A stretch of 64,000 nucleotides of DNA. Source: Notospermus geniculatus (Eukaryota > Nemertea > Pilidiophora > Heteronemertea > Lineidae). Below the pieces are notes generated by a model that searched no databases, was not told the DNA's origin, and saw only the letters and a program-made list of their open reading frames with translations. Positions 33,901-44,197 of the stretch are shown piece after piece (position 1 is the stretch's first letter; every line of letters begins with the position of its first letter). The translations under genes were made by a program, and so were the position numbers. The stretch spans positions 7,537-71,536 of the forward strand of contig NMRB01003067.1 of the NCBI GenBank assembly GCA_002633025.1. Reading direction: 5' to 3'.

Positions 33901-36900
33901 AATTATAATAATTACAATTATAATAATTATTAAGTTCTAGTGCTAAAATAGTGTTAAAACATTTTCTGAGCACAGTACAATAAGAATCATGAGATATTTC
34001 CTGAATACATTGCAAGAATTAAAGTATAAGAAGACATAAAGCATGACATTAGAATGAAGTGAATAATGGATGCATTTGGACATGTGAATTAATGTAATCT
34101 GTATCATACCTGTGTAGCCATTTCCACCCATATTTTAGAAAAGAAATGCCATGATATCGCTAAACATTGAGATAGAAATGTGGTCTGTCTCGGTTGTTTG
34201 ATCATTGACCATCAACTCACAAACTATTTAAGTATTGGAAACTTTAATACCATCCTGGACTAGTTTTCTACTGACCAGTGGTACCTGGTTTGTTGATCTT
34301 CACGTGCATAAAACATTTGAAAGGTGTTTCTGCAGTAAGTGCCAACATTCAAATTTACTTCAATACAACTGCTGATTTCAGATGAAGTTCTCGAAGCCCA
34401 ACAGCTTTCTACAGTTAAACTGGATGATTCCAAGAAATTAGGCCTCTCAGTCAAGCGAGATCCTGAAGGGGTAAGTTTCTGTTGATGCTGGGTGAAACTC
34501 ACCAGTAATGACTATGAAAAGTATTGAAATTCAATAGTATATCTGTTTATTTCATACTCAAAGGTATAGCAGATGAAGCTGATCAGAATAGGCTGTGTAA
34601 GCAACACTATTACTTGAAAATCATTGTGGGCAGGTAAGTAGAGTAGGCTATGAAAGTCACTGTATCCCTATTGAGTATGAAAATAATTGAATAACAGATG
34701 ATTGAGTAAAACTAGGTATGAAGTTCATTTATGTCGTTTTACTATGAAGATTATTAAATAGCTGGTGAAAAGACTAGTCATGCAATTCAATGCCAATTTA
34801 CTGTGAAAAGTATAGCGTAGAATATGTATCTTTCAGATTTTTTTTCAGATTTTTCTCTTTAGTAATTGGTTACTTTCAAATTATGATATAGTTGATATAC
34901 ACAGACTGTTCCACAAACACATAATTGTAATATTCATGGAAAAAACGTTCACAATTCATGAACATGACAGACTTATGAAAAAATAAATACAAACCACTTA
35001 AACTGTCTGGTCATGTTAAGTCAAGATTTTTTTCCTAGTTTATTTCAATATTTGATCTAAGCGGTGTTGATGGTGCAGACGGTGTCCCTTGTTTGGTTTC
35101 AATCTTGGGGAAATTTTTCATCGGTTTTTTTTCAGTGAAGAGAAGTTTTCAGTTCTGCCACTGCTCAGATGCTATATTCATGAAGCGTTCGCAACTTGGC
35201 GTGCACGCAAATCTATTGTAAGACAGTCAGTGAAGGCATGTGCAGCCAAACAATAGACTTGCCTGCGCGGAAAGTTGCGAAGGCTTCGTGAATATGGCCC
35301 CTGTTGGCTTGGAAATTGTTACACGTGTGATCTTTGGCAGTCCCGTTATTGTTCAAAGACCATCCGTTGTAATACAGTTTCGGAAGAGAGTCAAAGTGGC
35401 CAAACATCCACAAGAAAGCAGCAACTAATACGAGCTTCAGTTTTCTAAAACAAAATTCTTTGAGATATACATCCATTGACTGAATGAGAATATTTTTTCC
35501 TGCAAATCCAATGACTGAAAATATTTTTTCCTGCACCCACCAGGGCTGGTCAACACGCAGAGCACATAACCCTCACCACAAGTCGACCGCAAGTTTATTT
35601 CCCTATGACGTCTTTGACCAGTTTTTTCCAAACTGTTTGAAGATTTCTAAAACAATATGTTTAGAAAGGCCGGAACGCTCACTGATGGTAGTAACACTTA
35701 TTTTTTTTGGTGGATGCATGAAGCTGTCTAGTCTTCGCTAGCTAAAGTTTTCAGAATTTGATGGGATCAGTAACCAGCAGGTATTGCCTAAAATAGAAAA
35801 AAGTCCTTTTCCAAATTCCCGAAAAAAATCTTGGATTTATTTCACATCCTGCCTTCCTGTTCGTCTTCCCATTCAGTAAACTGCTTCGTGGATATAGTGC
35901 GGTGTGGTATGTTCTCCCGTAGGATTTTTTTGCTAAAGTTGATTTTTTTACTGTTTTGGCTTCAGTGAGGTTCCAACTGCCCAAAAATGACGTGGTGCAA
36001 ATTTTCTCACCCTTCCCTCACTTTCTGGGGGACACCAATGGATACAACGACTGAGCTTTGTACAGGAGACTGGGAGTCGATATACAGCTAACTTTTGAAC
36101 GGTTGGATTTACACCCCATAAATGTATTACCAACATATAGAAACATGGTGCCTCCAAATCAGATAGGCATATTCTTAATTGTTTTTAGTCGTTATGTAAC
36201 GAGAGATGACGTTTTTCATATAAATTAACACAAAATGAGTCAAAATGCATAAAACGTCATTTCCCAATTACGTAAACCGCTTAAAAACGCCAAGAATAGG
36301 CTTATTGGATTCCGAGGCACCATATTTCTATCTGTTGGTAATACATTTATGGGGTGTAAATCTAACCATTCAAAAGTTAGCTGTACATTGTCTCTCATTC
36401 TCCTGTACAAAGTCCAGTTGTTGCGCGCATTGATGTCCAATGGTAAAGTCAGTTGGCGAAATTGGGGGACGCCCCACAAAGAGGTTAGCGGTCAGAAAAT
36501 TTGCACCCCATCAATTTCTGATAGTTTGGACCCTAAAGAACCCAGAACTGCAAAAAAATCAACTTTAGCACAAAAATCCTACGGGAGTTGCTTTGTTGAC
36601 ACACCACACCGCACTAATAGTGTTGTCGGGATGATCAGTGGATTACAGGCTTATCGGAGTAAATCGGGACAAATTTCTGGATGTGTCCACGGGAGTTATA
36701 AAGGGCGTCACCACTTGAGAGAAAGTCTGACAGTTGAGAGAACTTAGACAATGATTTCCGTCTGAAGTTGTTGTCTAGATGTCTAGGGCTTGGCCAATGG
36801 CCAAGGTATTCGGACAGTTAAATGAATTCAGTGAGAACCCACACAACGTTTTATCACGGCAGGGCGGCGCTGCGAGCGGTCGTACCGAAGTCGTAAAAAC

Positions 36901-39900
36901 AGAGCTAATGTATAAACATGTTTATTCAGATAATAACTGGAAAAGCTGACGCGACAGGCGCAGCACCTATAGCAGAGCAAATGTATGCATGATGCATCCA
37001 TGATGCAGTGCACACGAACGAGATGTCAAAAAATGTGCAACACTCACAGCGCCTCCTACTGGCATTAGTTCTGCAGGTTCTCCATCTAACAGTCCAAACA
37101 CCTGTTAGCGAGGTCACTTTATGGGACTCCACTGACTTGACACTTTTATAGAGATCATCAAATTCTGATTCCAGCCTTTTATAGCTCATTTGACATTCCA
37201 GTCAGACATTTCACATGAAAACATAGCCGCCTCAATATTTTATATGTAATTATTCATGAAGCTATTTAGAGGTCTCCATCAGTTCAATGTTTCAAGTATC
37301 ATGTGTCTGATTTAACCGTGGCAATTGAGATGAATATTTAGAATCTGTGATTCTCAAAACAGGATGTTTAATTCGAAAATTGCACCTGTTTGTATGTTAT
37401 TGTTATGTATGTATTTCCCCAGCCATCTTTAGCACCTGCAGTGTTGCTGTTGGGTCCGTGCAGTTGATCAGGCGGCTTTCCAGACTAGATAGCTTTGTCA
37501 TCCTTAGCTAGTTATTTTAATTTGTATTTTTTGTCACTACCCTGTGCAACCTCTCATAACTCTCTATTAAACCAAGGTAACGAGTTGGACGCTGCACCAT
37601 CGTAATAGCTCACAATCGTGTCACCCTGGTATGTAGTTCAACAAGTTACATATTGATACAAAATGAATTCAGGTTCCAGTACAAGCCCTTCACTTATGTA
37701 CTCGCAAGGCGAAAAAAGAAAAAAATGGGATCAAGTTTTTCTTCTTTGTTTTCTGCCAAAATGCCAAATACATGCATGGGAGGATACCAGGGGGTATCAG
37801 ATGTGGGAACACCAAGTGTTACACATCAAAATGTTAAGCCTCTACCGGTAACCTTAATTTCTTGGTTGTAAGCTTCAATTGTTGGTGACAAAGCAGTCAT
37901 CTTGATAGAAAAACAACTTCATAAAATATATACAGGTTTAAACAACAGCTTTGTTGCCTAAAGGTTACTCCATTCTAAAAAATATTTTGGTCTTTATTCC
38001 ATGATGTGATTTGCTATTTTGTGCGTCACTCATTACACCTGGGATCGTTTGCCTTTCCTTCTTCTGTCGGATTCTTCTCCCCAAAAAGCAAACATTCAAG
38101 AACTTGTTATTTAGAAATTTTTATCTTTGTCTAGATTTTGATGTTGTAACTCCTTCAAGTCCTTTGTCAAATGTTGGTAAGGTCTGTCCCGGTCGATTTG
38201 AACTCTTGAAATGAGCTTTCTTCTCTTCTCTCTTTCTTCCTTCCCCCTCACTCTTTATTCCCAAGAAGTAACTCGATAAGAAAGTGTTCTCAGGTAGTTC
38301 AAGATTACTACCAGGGTTGTTGGCAAGACAATTCATGTTTTATGAGGTAGTCTTTTGAAATACAAGAGGTCTTTGAGGACCTACCGTCATTCTGTGATCC
38401 ATTGTGCGGTGAATTTCCTCATATGGCAGTAGATAAATATGGTGTACAAAATGCATTTCAATGACATTTTCACTAAGGCATATTTTGTATTATTCTGCTA
38501 GAACTTTGCTGCCATCTTTTGGCAATAAACACGGCTGACTGCTCCTATTAATGAGAAAAAGCTCATGATCTTCATGTAATTTATGGTTTAAGTAACCTTT
38601 TTCTCATTGGAGTCTTGTGTTTTTTCTTTGAAAGTGGGTTCAAGCAAGACTTTGCAAACAATATTCGTTTATTGCATGAATGAATGAAGTGAGTAATAAT
38701 TTTTCTTTTGATTGGAAGTAAGCAATATTTATTGATTGATGCACTTTCCTTCAACTGAAAGTGATACTGATGTATCCCATTCGTATACAGAACCTACTGG
38801 AGTCGGAAGAAACGGAGCTTGTGGAAAAGAAGAAACACAAACATTGCAGCAAAGGAAAGTCACTGCGAGGACATGTAAAATATAGTTCTGATTCCACCAA
38901 GGAATCCCAGAAACCAGATAACAAGATACGGAAAGGAAATCAGAGAGGCAAAGTTTCTGGAGAAAATTTCAATTCAAAAGTCGTCAATTCAACCGGCATT
39001 TCCACTGCTAACGATTCTAGGGGATACCCCGCTACCAGCCCTCTTCTTGGTCAGAAACAGCCAAACGTTCTAGGTGATCAGGTACAAGTTGTTAAATATT
39101 GGCATGCGGCTGTATGTGTCATCACTTGGTCATTTTGATTTCTGTATCAAGTCACATTCTCTCCTTTCGTTCTGTTGATGTGAATCCTTGATTCCTTCGT
39201 TTTGTTGCTGTCCTCTGATTGCACACTAGACTACAGAAGAAAGGCCTTTATTCTTCGGAGAAGTCTTTCTCCTCTTACCCACAGGCATCTCAAGGTCTGT
39301 TACATTTTACACCCTGTCACAAGCATTTATGTGAACTATTTCTTTCTTTTTGTCACCCTCTTCATGTGAACCATTGATTCCTTGCATTATCCATACTAGG
39401 ATGATCACCTGTTTTTGTTGCTGCCTGGATTGCACACTGGATTAGAAAGAAAGTCTTTTTTCATTTGCTAAGTCACACTTTTCCCACTGGCATCTCAAGG
39501 TCTTGCATCATCAACTGTTAGTTGCATTTTACAGTCCTATCACAAGCATTTACCATCATCAGGATGTTCAACTTTATTTTTTCCTTCCAAAGCTGATGTG
39601 TACACCAGATTCAATACTGTCTTTCCTCACTTTAAGTATCTTCCTAGACGAGTTATGCGTTCTTTTTACCGACACAAGGCCTTCCATTTGTTTCATCCAT
39701 ATCGTGGATTTTACACTGCTTAACCTGTCACAATCTTAATTGTACTGGCTTTAAAGATGTACTTTGCCTATCTCTGATCAATCCAAAATGGGTTTGTGGT
39801 CTGACTCACTAAGAATTGCATGCAGGAAGATCCTCATCTTGCAGCACGTCCTCACCTCCCTTCATTGTTAGACAGTGTTTCTCCTTTTTGATTCATTCCA

Positions 39901-42900
39901 CTTCACATTAGGATCTATAATTGATGAGACTTTGTCTCCTTGGATTTACAGCAACATGTAGTGTGATGAGCAGAGGCTCGTTAGAAGTAATTTTGTGTTT
40001 GCACTAATGTGAAAGGGAACCATGTTGGTTTGGGATTCTTTTTGTAAGTTCCTGATGACCTCATCATGCAGAGGGAAACATGTCTCATGCAGATGGTGGT
40101 TGATCGCGCTTGAAGAACCATTTCTCAGCCATGTTCAGTCAGTCATGTGGGGAAACACCTGAAGTCAGCTCTGCCAGGCATTCAAGAATTTTCAAGATGG
40201 CCGCCACGGCAGCCATGTTGTATTTACTTCCTTTAACAATAACTGACGATGTGAACTTGATCTATTTTTCCAAAAGTTCTTGCTGTAATGAAATACTTGA
40301 TATAAAACTATAAATTATCAAAAAAATTTAAAAAATCAAAAAAGTTTATAAGAAAATGATGGCACCCATGAGTATTCTGCATTCTTATCATGATTAAAAG
40401 GGCAGGCATTATTTTTCTTGCTCTTAAAGTTTACAGATTTGGGATGCTGGATGTTGGGGGTTTCGAATTAGCAGAAACACAAGATTATTTTGCTGGGCCA
40501 CGTTCTCTGATTCATAAAGAATTCACCCCCACTTAGTCTGATAATCCTGAGAGTGTTAAAGATTTACATTGTAGTTCTTTTAAGTAGGAAGAATCCCAAG
40601 GTATCTTGGGCCAAAATACCAACTACATCAACAATTCATGATTTGTTGCTTACGAATTGATTTGCGAAGTCAAGGTAAACTGCATTTCTTTTAAGAGCCG
40701 AGTGTTTCCTGCAAGGATGTATCTTGTGGCCGGATGGTCATGTTGGTTCAGAAAAAGCATTCTTACACTAACCAAAATGAAGCACAGTTTTAACACTTGG
40801 AGCCATACTCGGTGGTACCATCACCGTTTGGAAAAGCCCACAACATTTGTGTCGCACAACAGAGTCGTTAAATCATAATATTGAAATGATGGTTAATTGA
40901 CCCATCATGTTCATTTCCTTTGTCATGTTGAATATCAAGGTTTGCAGCACTTATTTCCCCAGACAATGACAAGCATCACCCCCAATTTTTGTTTTTTTTG
41001 TTCAGACACACTTCAATCGTCTGTCACTTGACACTCAAGCAAAAGGTTCCATGCCCGGCCATATTTTGGTTTGAATTAATTATTGTGATGTCGGTTATTA
41101 TACTTTGTAATCATTTTGATAGGTTATCATTTAAATGTTTTTCTTCTTCTTCTTCTGATATTGAGGATAGTGCGGTAGAAGTGAAATACGTGTGTTTGCC
41201 ATTAGTTTGTCAAGCTCCCTGTTGTGCAGGAATTGATTCAACTGGCCCCAAATTTATCAGGATATCACCAAAATTTATCAACTAATGTCAGGATAAAACT
41301 ATATTTTATCAGGATATAACTAGAATTTATCAGGGTGTAACTATAATTTCAGGAGGTAAAGAAACCCAAGAAGCCAAGACCACCAATTGTTAAAAAAACA
41401 AAAGTAGTGAAGGCAAAGATTATTCCTTTGGAATCGCCACCAAAGAGTGTCACACCACCTCAATTTGAGCCCCGGAAAAAGGTCTCATGGATTTTCGACG
41501 ATGAGGATTTTTCTAGTGAAGGGGAAAGGGGTAAGTTTGCTCTCTTTCTAAATATTTTTTAGGATAACAAAGCTCTTAATGATATAGCTTTAAATTCAAA
41601 TTTGAGCACTTAGATTTTGAGTGTTGCACACTCACTCCTTTGATGACTTCGAGTGTCGCACACTGACTCCTTTGATGACTTCTCATTTCCTGCTAGCTAG
41701 GCGTAAGCAGTATATAAATTAAGGTTATTTGGTTATATTTGGGGACAGCAAAAGCTTTGTTTATGTACTGTGCCCACCTCATTCCATCACTTCTGATCGG
41801 GAATCATTCTGCTGTCGATTTTGTTCTTTTATGATAACAGTTCATGATTTGATTCAAACGTTTCTTGTCAGCAATTAGCAAATTCATTTTCCTGCTCAGT
41901 AACTTTTGAGTGCCAAGCTGTTCCTTATCAGAAATGAATTACGGATAATTACTGTGATGATTCAATGCCATTGTTAAGTGGTGTCTTCCACTATTGGCCC
42001 AATTTTATCAACATGATCCAAGGTTGTTTTGTCGTTTCCTGGGGAAAATTGGGTTGTTAAATTTTAAAGGGTATGTAAGATGGTGTGGCCAATACACTAA
42101 AATACTGCTTGCAAAGTAGATGAAATACATAACATATGGTGTGCAGTGTTTCCGCCAGAGGGTACCTAGTGTACTATGTTAGTACCCTCAAGGGCACAGA
42201 AAAGGGCCATTTTCTTTAATTTCATGGGTATTTGCTGATTTTGAAGAAATTAGTACCCTCCAAAAAATTTCTGGTAGAGACCCTGGGTGTGGCCAGTACA
42301 TTTGTACATATTGCTTATACTGTTTTACAGCTTGATGTGGGACATGGAAAAACAGACAAAATTTTGCTGGGATGAAAAATTTTGCGGACAAAATTAACGG
42401 CCGGTTGTTGTCAATTCAGTCAGCCATGTCAGCAGCTGAACCATTTTGTTTACCAAGATCCCTTTTCTCTGGGCCATAATTCTGCCAACATAGCTTCAAT
42501 AAGGTGCATTCACAGACCTGTAAAGAATACATTACAAATATGAATTGAAGGTTTGGGGCATGGTTAATGTCAGATTGAGTAACAGGTTTGAAATTGATAT
42601 TCTATACCACTATTAAAAATTTCTAACCCTCCTCCTTCCTAATTCTAAATTGGCTCTTTAACTCTCCTGCACCTAGCTGCCATTTTAAAACTACAGGAAA
42701 CTAGTATTGATGTCCCAGGTAAGAGATGGTTACTTGTGCATGTTTTCCTCCATGTCTGTCAATGTGGAATAAGGCAATATCCGCTTTTGTCATAATGCTT
42801 TATGTATATTATTTATGCGTTGTTTTTGCTCAGAACATTTAAAGCCTGCTTTGTTTATGCTGATATCATGCAGAAGTTATCATTGAATTCCATCGTGTTG

Positions 42901-44076
42901 TTCGGCTGCTTCTGTTTCTATTGATCCGCAATTGACAAAACCAGTAATTGTTGTATTCATAAGTGTGCTGTAAGTTGCCACTCCACATGAGAGTTTCTGG
43001 CAAGTTCTCACTTCCTGTGGGCAACTCTGCAGGTATGGAAAACAGTGGGCAGCTGTTGTGTCATTGGTCGTCCCTTGGAAAACAAAATTTATATCATGTG
43101 TTATGGATTCGCAGTCATTCTTCATTCTTATTAATTCTTTAATACACAGACACTGAACCAATATTAGGTAAGCCATTTTGTTGGGCACGATACATGCACC
43201 AGGTACACAGTACTGGAAAGTAAGATTCACCTTTTGCAGATGTTTAGGCACATCAGTTACCGTCACAACACTCGATAGAGTACATGTTGGCTATAATCAA
43301 AAGACACGTTTTAATGGTCACACTCAATCAATAACTACACCATTATTTGTTATTTCTATGTATTTATTTTTTCCGTCTGATTGTATGTACATGTAGTAAT
43401 TTGGGTGCATAGTCTTTGGCATCATGTTCTATCGAAATTAAAAGGATGCACCCCACGTCCTTTTAAAAGAAAGCCTTCATTTCCCTTCATTGGACATCGA
43501 TAAAAGCTATACCGATATTGCTGGATAATATGTCCGACTCTGCCAGCCTGATTGAGGATTTAGAAATGTTCCTTTAACTTGGTGGAACAAAATAACAAAA
43601 ATAGATATGGGTACATTGCAGGGGTAAACTGGTGCACGCAGGGCAATAATGGATAAGACACTGCACACGTTTTATGAGGTTTGACGGAAGCTTGTGCAGT
43701 AGGCCTACTGTGGGTGTATCGAAAACTGGCACTGCTGATGATAAAACTGCCAAATTGGCATTGTGTCTCTAATTCATTAAAGTATTGTTTGTTTCCAACC
43801 AAATAGATTCTGAGGAGGATAAAGGCACCAGTAATTCTGGTAAGATATGCATGCTGGAAAGTATTAGTTTCAGTTGTTAATGTTAATTTATGGGATGTTA
43901 TGGTAACTGCATGCATCAATGGTAATTCACTCAGGGTCAGCACTTTTGGTATAATTTGCCTTCCTCAACCACTGGTGATTGTACTTCATTTGTGTCGTGC
44001 GTCATTTTGCAATATCATTTTCGTTCATCCGAAACCCGCAGGGTGCCCCAAAAGTTCCTCACTTCCAGTGGCCTGA
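27855..44076 (+). CDS. Downstream exon series: alternative C-terminus of the large gene
   Basis: Eight exons with good splice signals chain without a phase conflict: 27855-27965, 31068-31268, 31994-32248, 34382-34470, 38791-39081, 41353-41530, 42677-42718, 43807-43839, with a weak terminal exon at 44042-44076. Joined to exon 14 they would give about 1752 residues. The encoded segment is basic and disordered, with KTKRTKCRKSR and RMRRRKRSS as plausible nuclear localisation signals, a glycine/serine run, and RKKVSWIF, which fits the RVxF docking pattern for protein phosphatase 1 (inference). The alternative is a second gene whose first exon was missed; phase-1 entry at 27855 and the absence of an ATG make splicing from exon 14 more likely. 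Confidence 0.5.
28065..28504. mobile_element. Triple nested hairpin MITEs
   Basis: The outer inverted repeat (GGGCCGAATTCACCAAGGGT and complement) encloses two side-by-side hairpins: 28100-28326 with ends AGCCCAGTTTATACTTC, and 28336-28461 with ends GGATCCATTCACGCG. The latter shares the words GGCGGAAACAAACAATGCTT with the element at 6172-6529. Confidence 0.75.
28960..29181. mobile_element. Imperfect hairpin MITE
   Basis: The left arm TGATTTTCGCTTTACGACT pairs with the complement of AGTCGCAACGCAAAATCA near 29140, with further weaker pairing outward. Confidence 0.5.
29657..29973. repeat. Tandem duplication of about 160 bp
   Basis: Starting at GGAAGATGCACTCCTGCACA, the sequence is repeated from 29817 with one 4-base indel (ATTAATAGTT versus ATAGTT). 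High identity implies a recent event. Confidence 0.95.
31068..31268 (+). CDS. Large gene downstream exon B2
   Basis: Acceptor TTGCTTCTTAG, donor ACAG/gtggtg, phase 1 in and out, strongly basic (KTKRTKCRKSRTGMVKK). The frame also remains open past the donor to a stop at 31495, so intron retention would give a short alternative tail. Confidence 0.65.
31994..32248 (+). CDS. Large gene downstream exon B3
   Basis: Acceptor TTTATTGCACAG, donor CAGG/gtactg, phase 1 in and out. Proline-rich start, then a glycine/serine run and RMRRRKRSSHR. Confidence 0.7.
32904..33053. mobile_element. Hairpin MITE
   Basis: About 40-bp arms (GAAGTCGTCTCCGAATTTCG and near complement) around a 70-base core. Confidence 0.8.
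33602..33931. repeat. (TTATAATAATTACAA)n microsatellite
   Basis: A 15-bp AT-rich unit with point variants over 330 bases. The long minus-strand open frame through it is an artefact of repeat periodicity. Confidence 0.95.
34382..34470 (+). CDS. Large gene downstream exon B4
   Basis: Acceptor CTGATTTCAG, donor GGG/gtaagt; phase 1 in, 0 out. Encodes DEVLEAQQLSTVKLDDSKKL and nine more residues. Confidence 0.65.
35173..35295. mobile_element. Hairpin MITE
   Basis: Arms of about 45 bp: ATATTCATGAAGC and AATAGACTTGC are paired with their near complements. Intronic. Confidence 0.7.
35889..36620. mobile_element. Long fold-back element, about 330-bp arms
   Basis: The left arm starts GTGGATATAGTGCGGTGTGG and the right arm ends CACCACACCGCACTAATAG. 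Colinear inverted blocks include CTCCCGTAGGATTTTT, TGGGGTGTAAAT and GGTGCCTC. Arm identity is clearly lower than in the first element, so it is older. No open frame of note. Confidence 0.75.
38135..38176 (+). CDS. Orphan phase 1-1 micro-exon candidate
   Basis: Acceptor ATCTTTGTCTAG and donor GTTG/gtaagg are both strong and bound 14 codons (DFDVVTPSSPLSNV). It is phase 1 in and out, whereas its neighbours B4 and B5 meet in phase 0, so it cannot join them directly. Either another exon is missing or it is not used. Confidence 0.3.
38791..39081 (+). CDS. Large gene downstream exon B5
   Basis: Acceptor TTCGTATACAG, donor CAG/gtacaa, 97 codons in phase 0. Highly basic and polar (VEKKKHKHCSKGKSLRG). 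Confidence 0.7.
39141..39555. repeat. Diverged tandem duplication, about 200 bp
   Basis: The order TTGATTCCTT, TTGTTGCTG, GATTGCACACT, GGCATCTCAAGGTCT, CACAAGCATTTA appears twice in the intron after B5. Confidence 0.6.
41353..41530 (+). CDS. Large gene downstream exon B6 with RVxF-like motif
   Basis: Acceptor CTATAATTTCAG, donor AGGG/gtaagt, phase 0 in, 1 out. Lysine/proline-rich, then RKKVSWIFDDEDFSSEGE: KVSW fits the PP1-docking pattern followed by acidic residues (inference). The intron end before it is an imperfect TTTATCAGG array. Confidence 0.7.
42677..42718 (+). CDS. Large gene downstream micro-exon B7
   Basis: Acceptor CTCCTGCACCTAG, donor CCAG/gtaaga, phase 1 in and out; AAILKLQETSIDVP. 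Confidence 0.5.
43807..43839 (+). CDS. Large gene downstream micro-exon B8
   Basis: Acceptor CCAAATAG, donor TCTG/gtaaga, phase 1 in and out; DSEEDKGTSNS. Short and acidic. Confidence 0.45.
44042..44076 (+). CDS. Possible terminal exon of the long isoform
   Basis: After GAAACCCGCAG the phase-1 frame reads CPKSSSLPVA and stops. An ATTAAA word follows at 44141. Signals are weak; the true end may lie elsewhere. Confidence 0.2.
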
Positions 44077-44197
44077 TTCACAAAGCTCTCACACCGGCAT
44101 GATTTTGGCGGTTCCGTTGACCTTTTGTTGTGTGCATTGCATTAAATTCACAACTGGAGTATTGCGACTGCGAGTAATTTTGGAGTGTCCTGTAGGA

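Noticed and set aside
33554-34015. Minus-strand 153-codon open frame rich in N, Y and C
   Set aside because: It is a translation of the AT-rich 15-bp microsatellite; every residue pattern follows the repeat.
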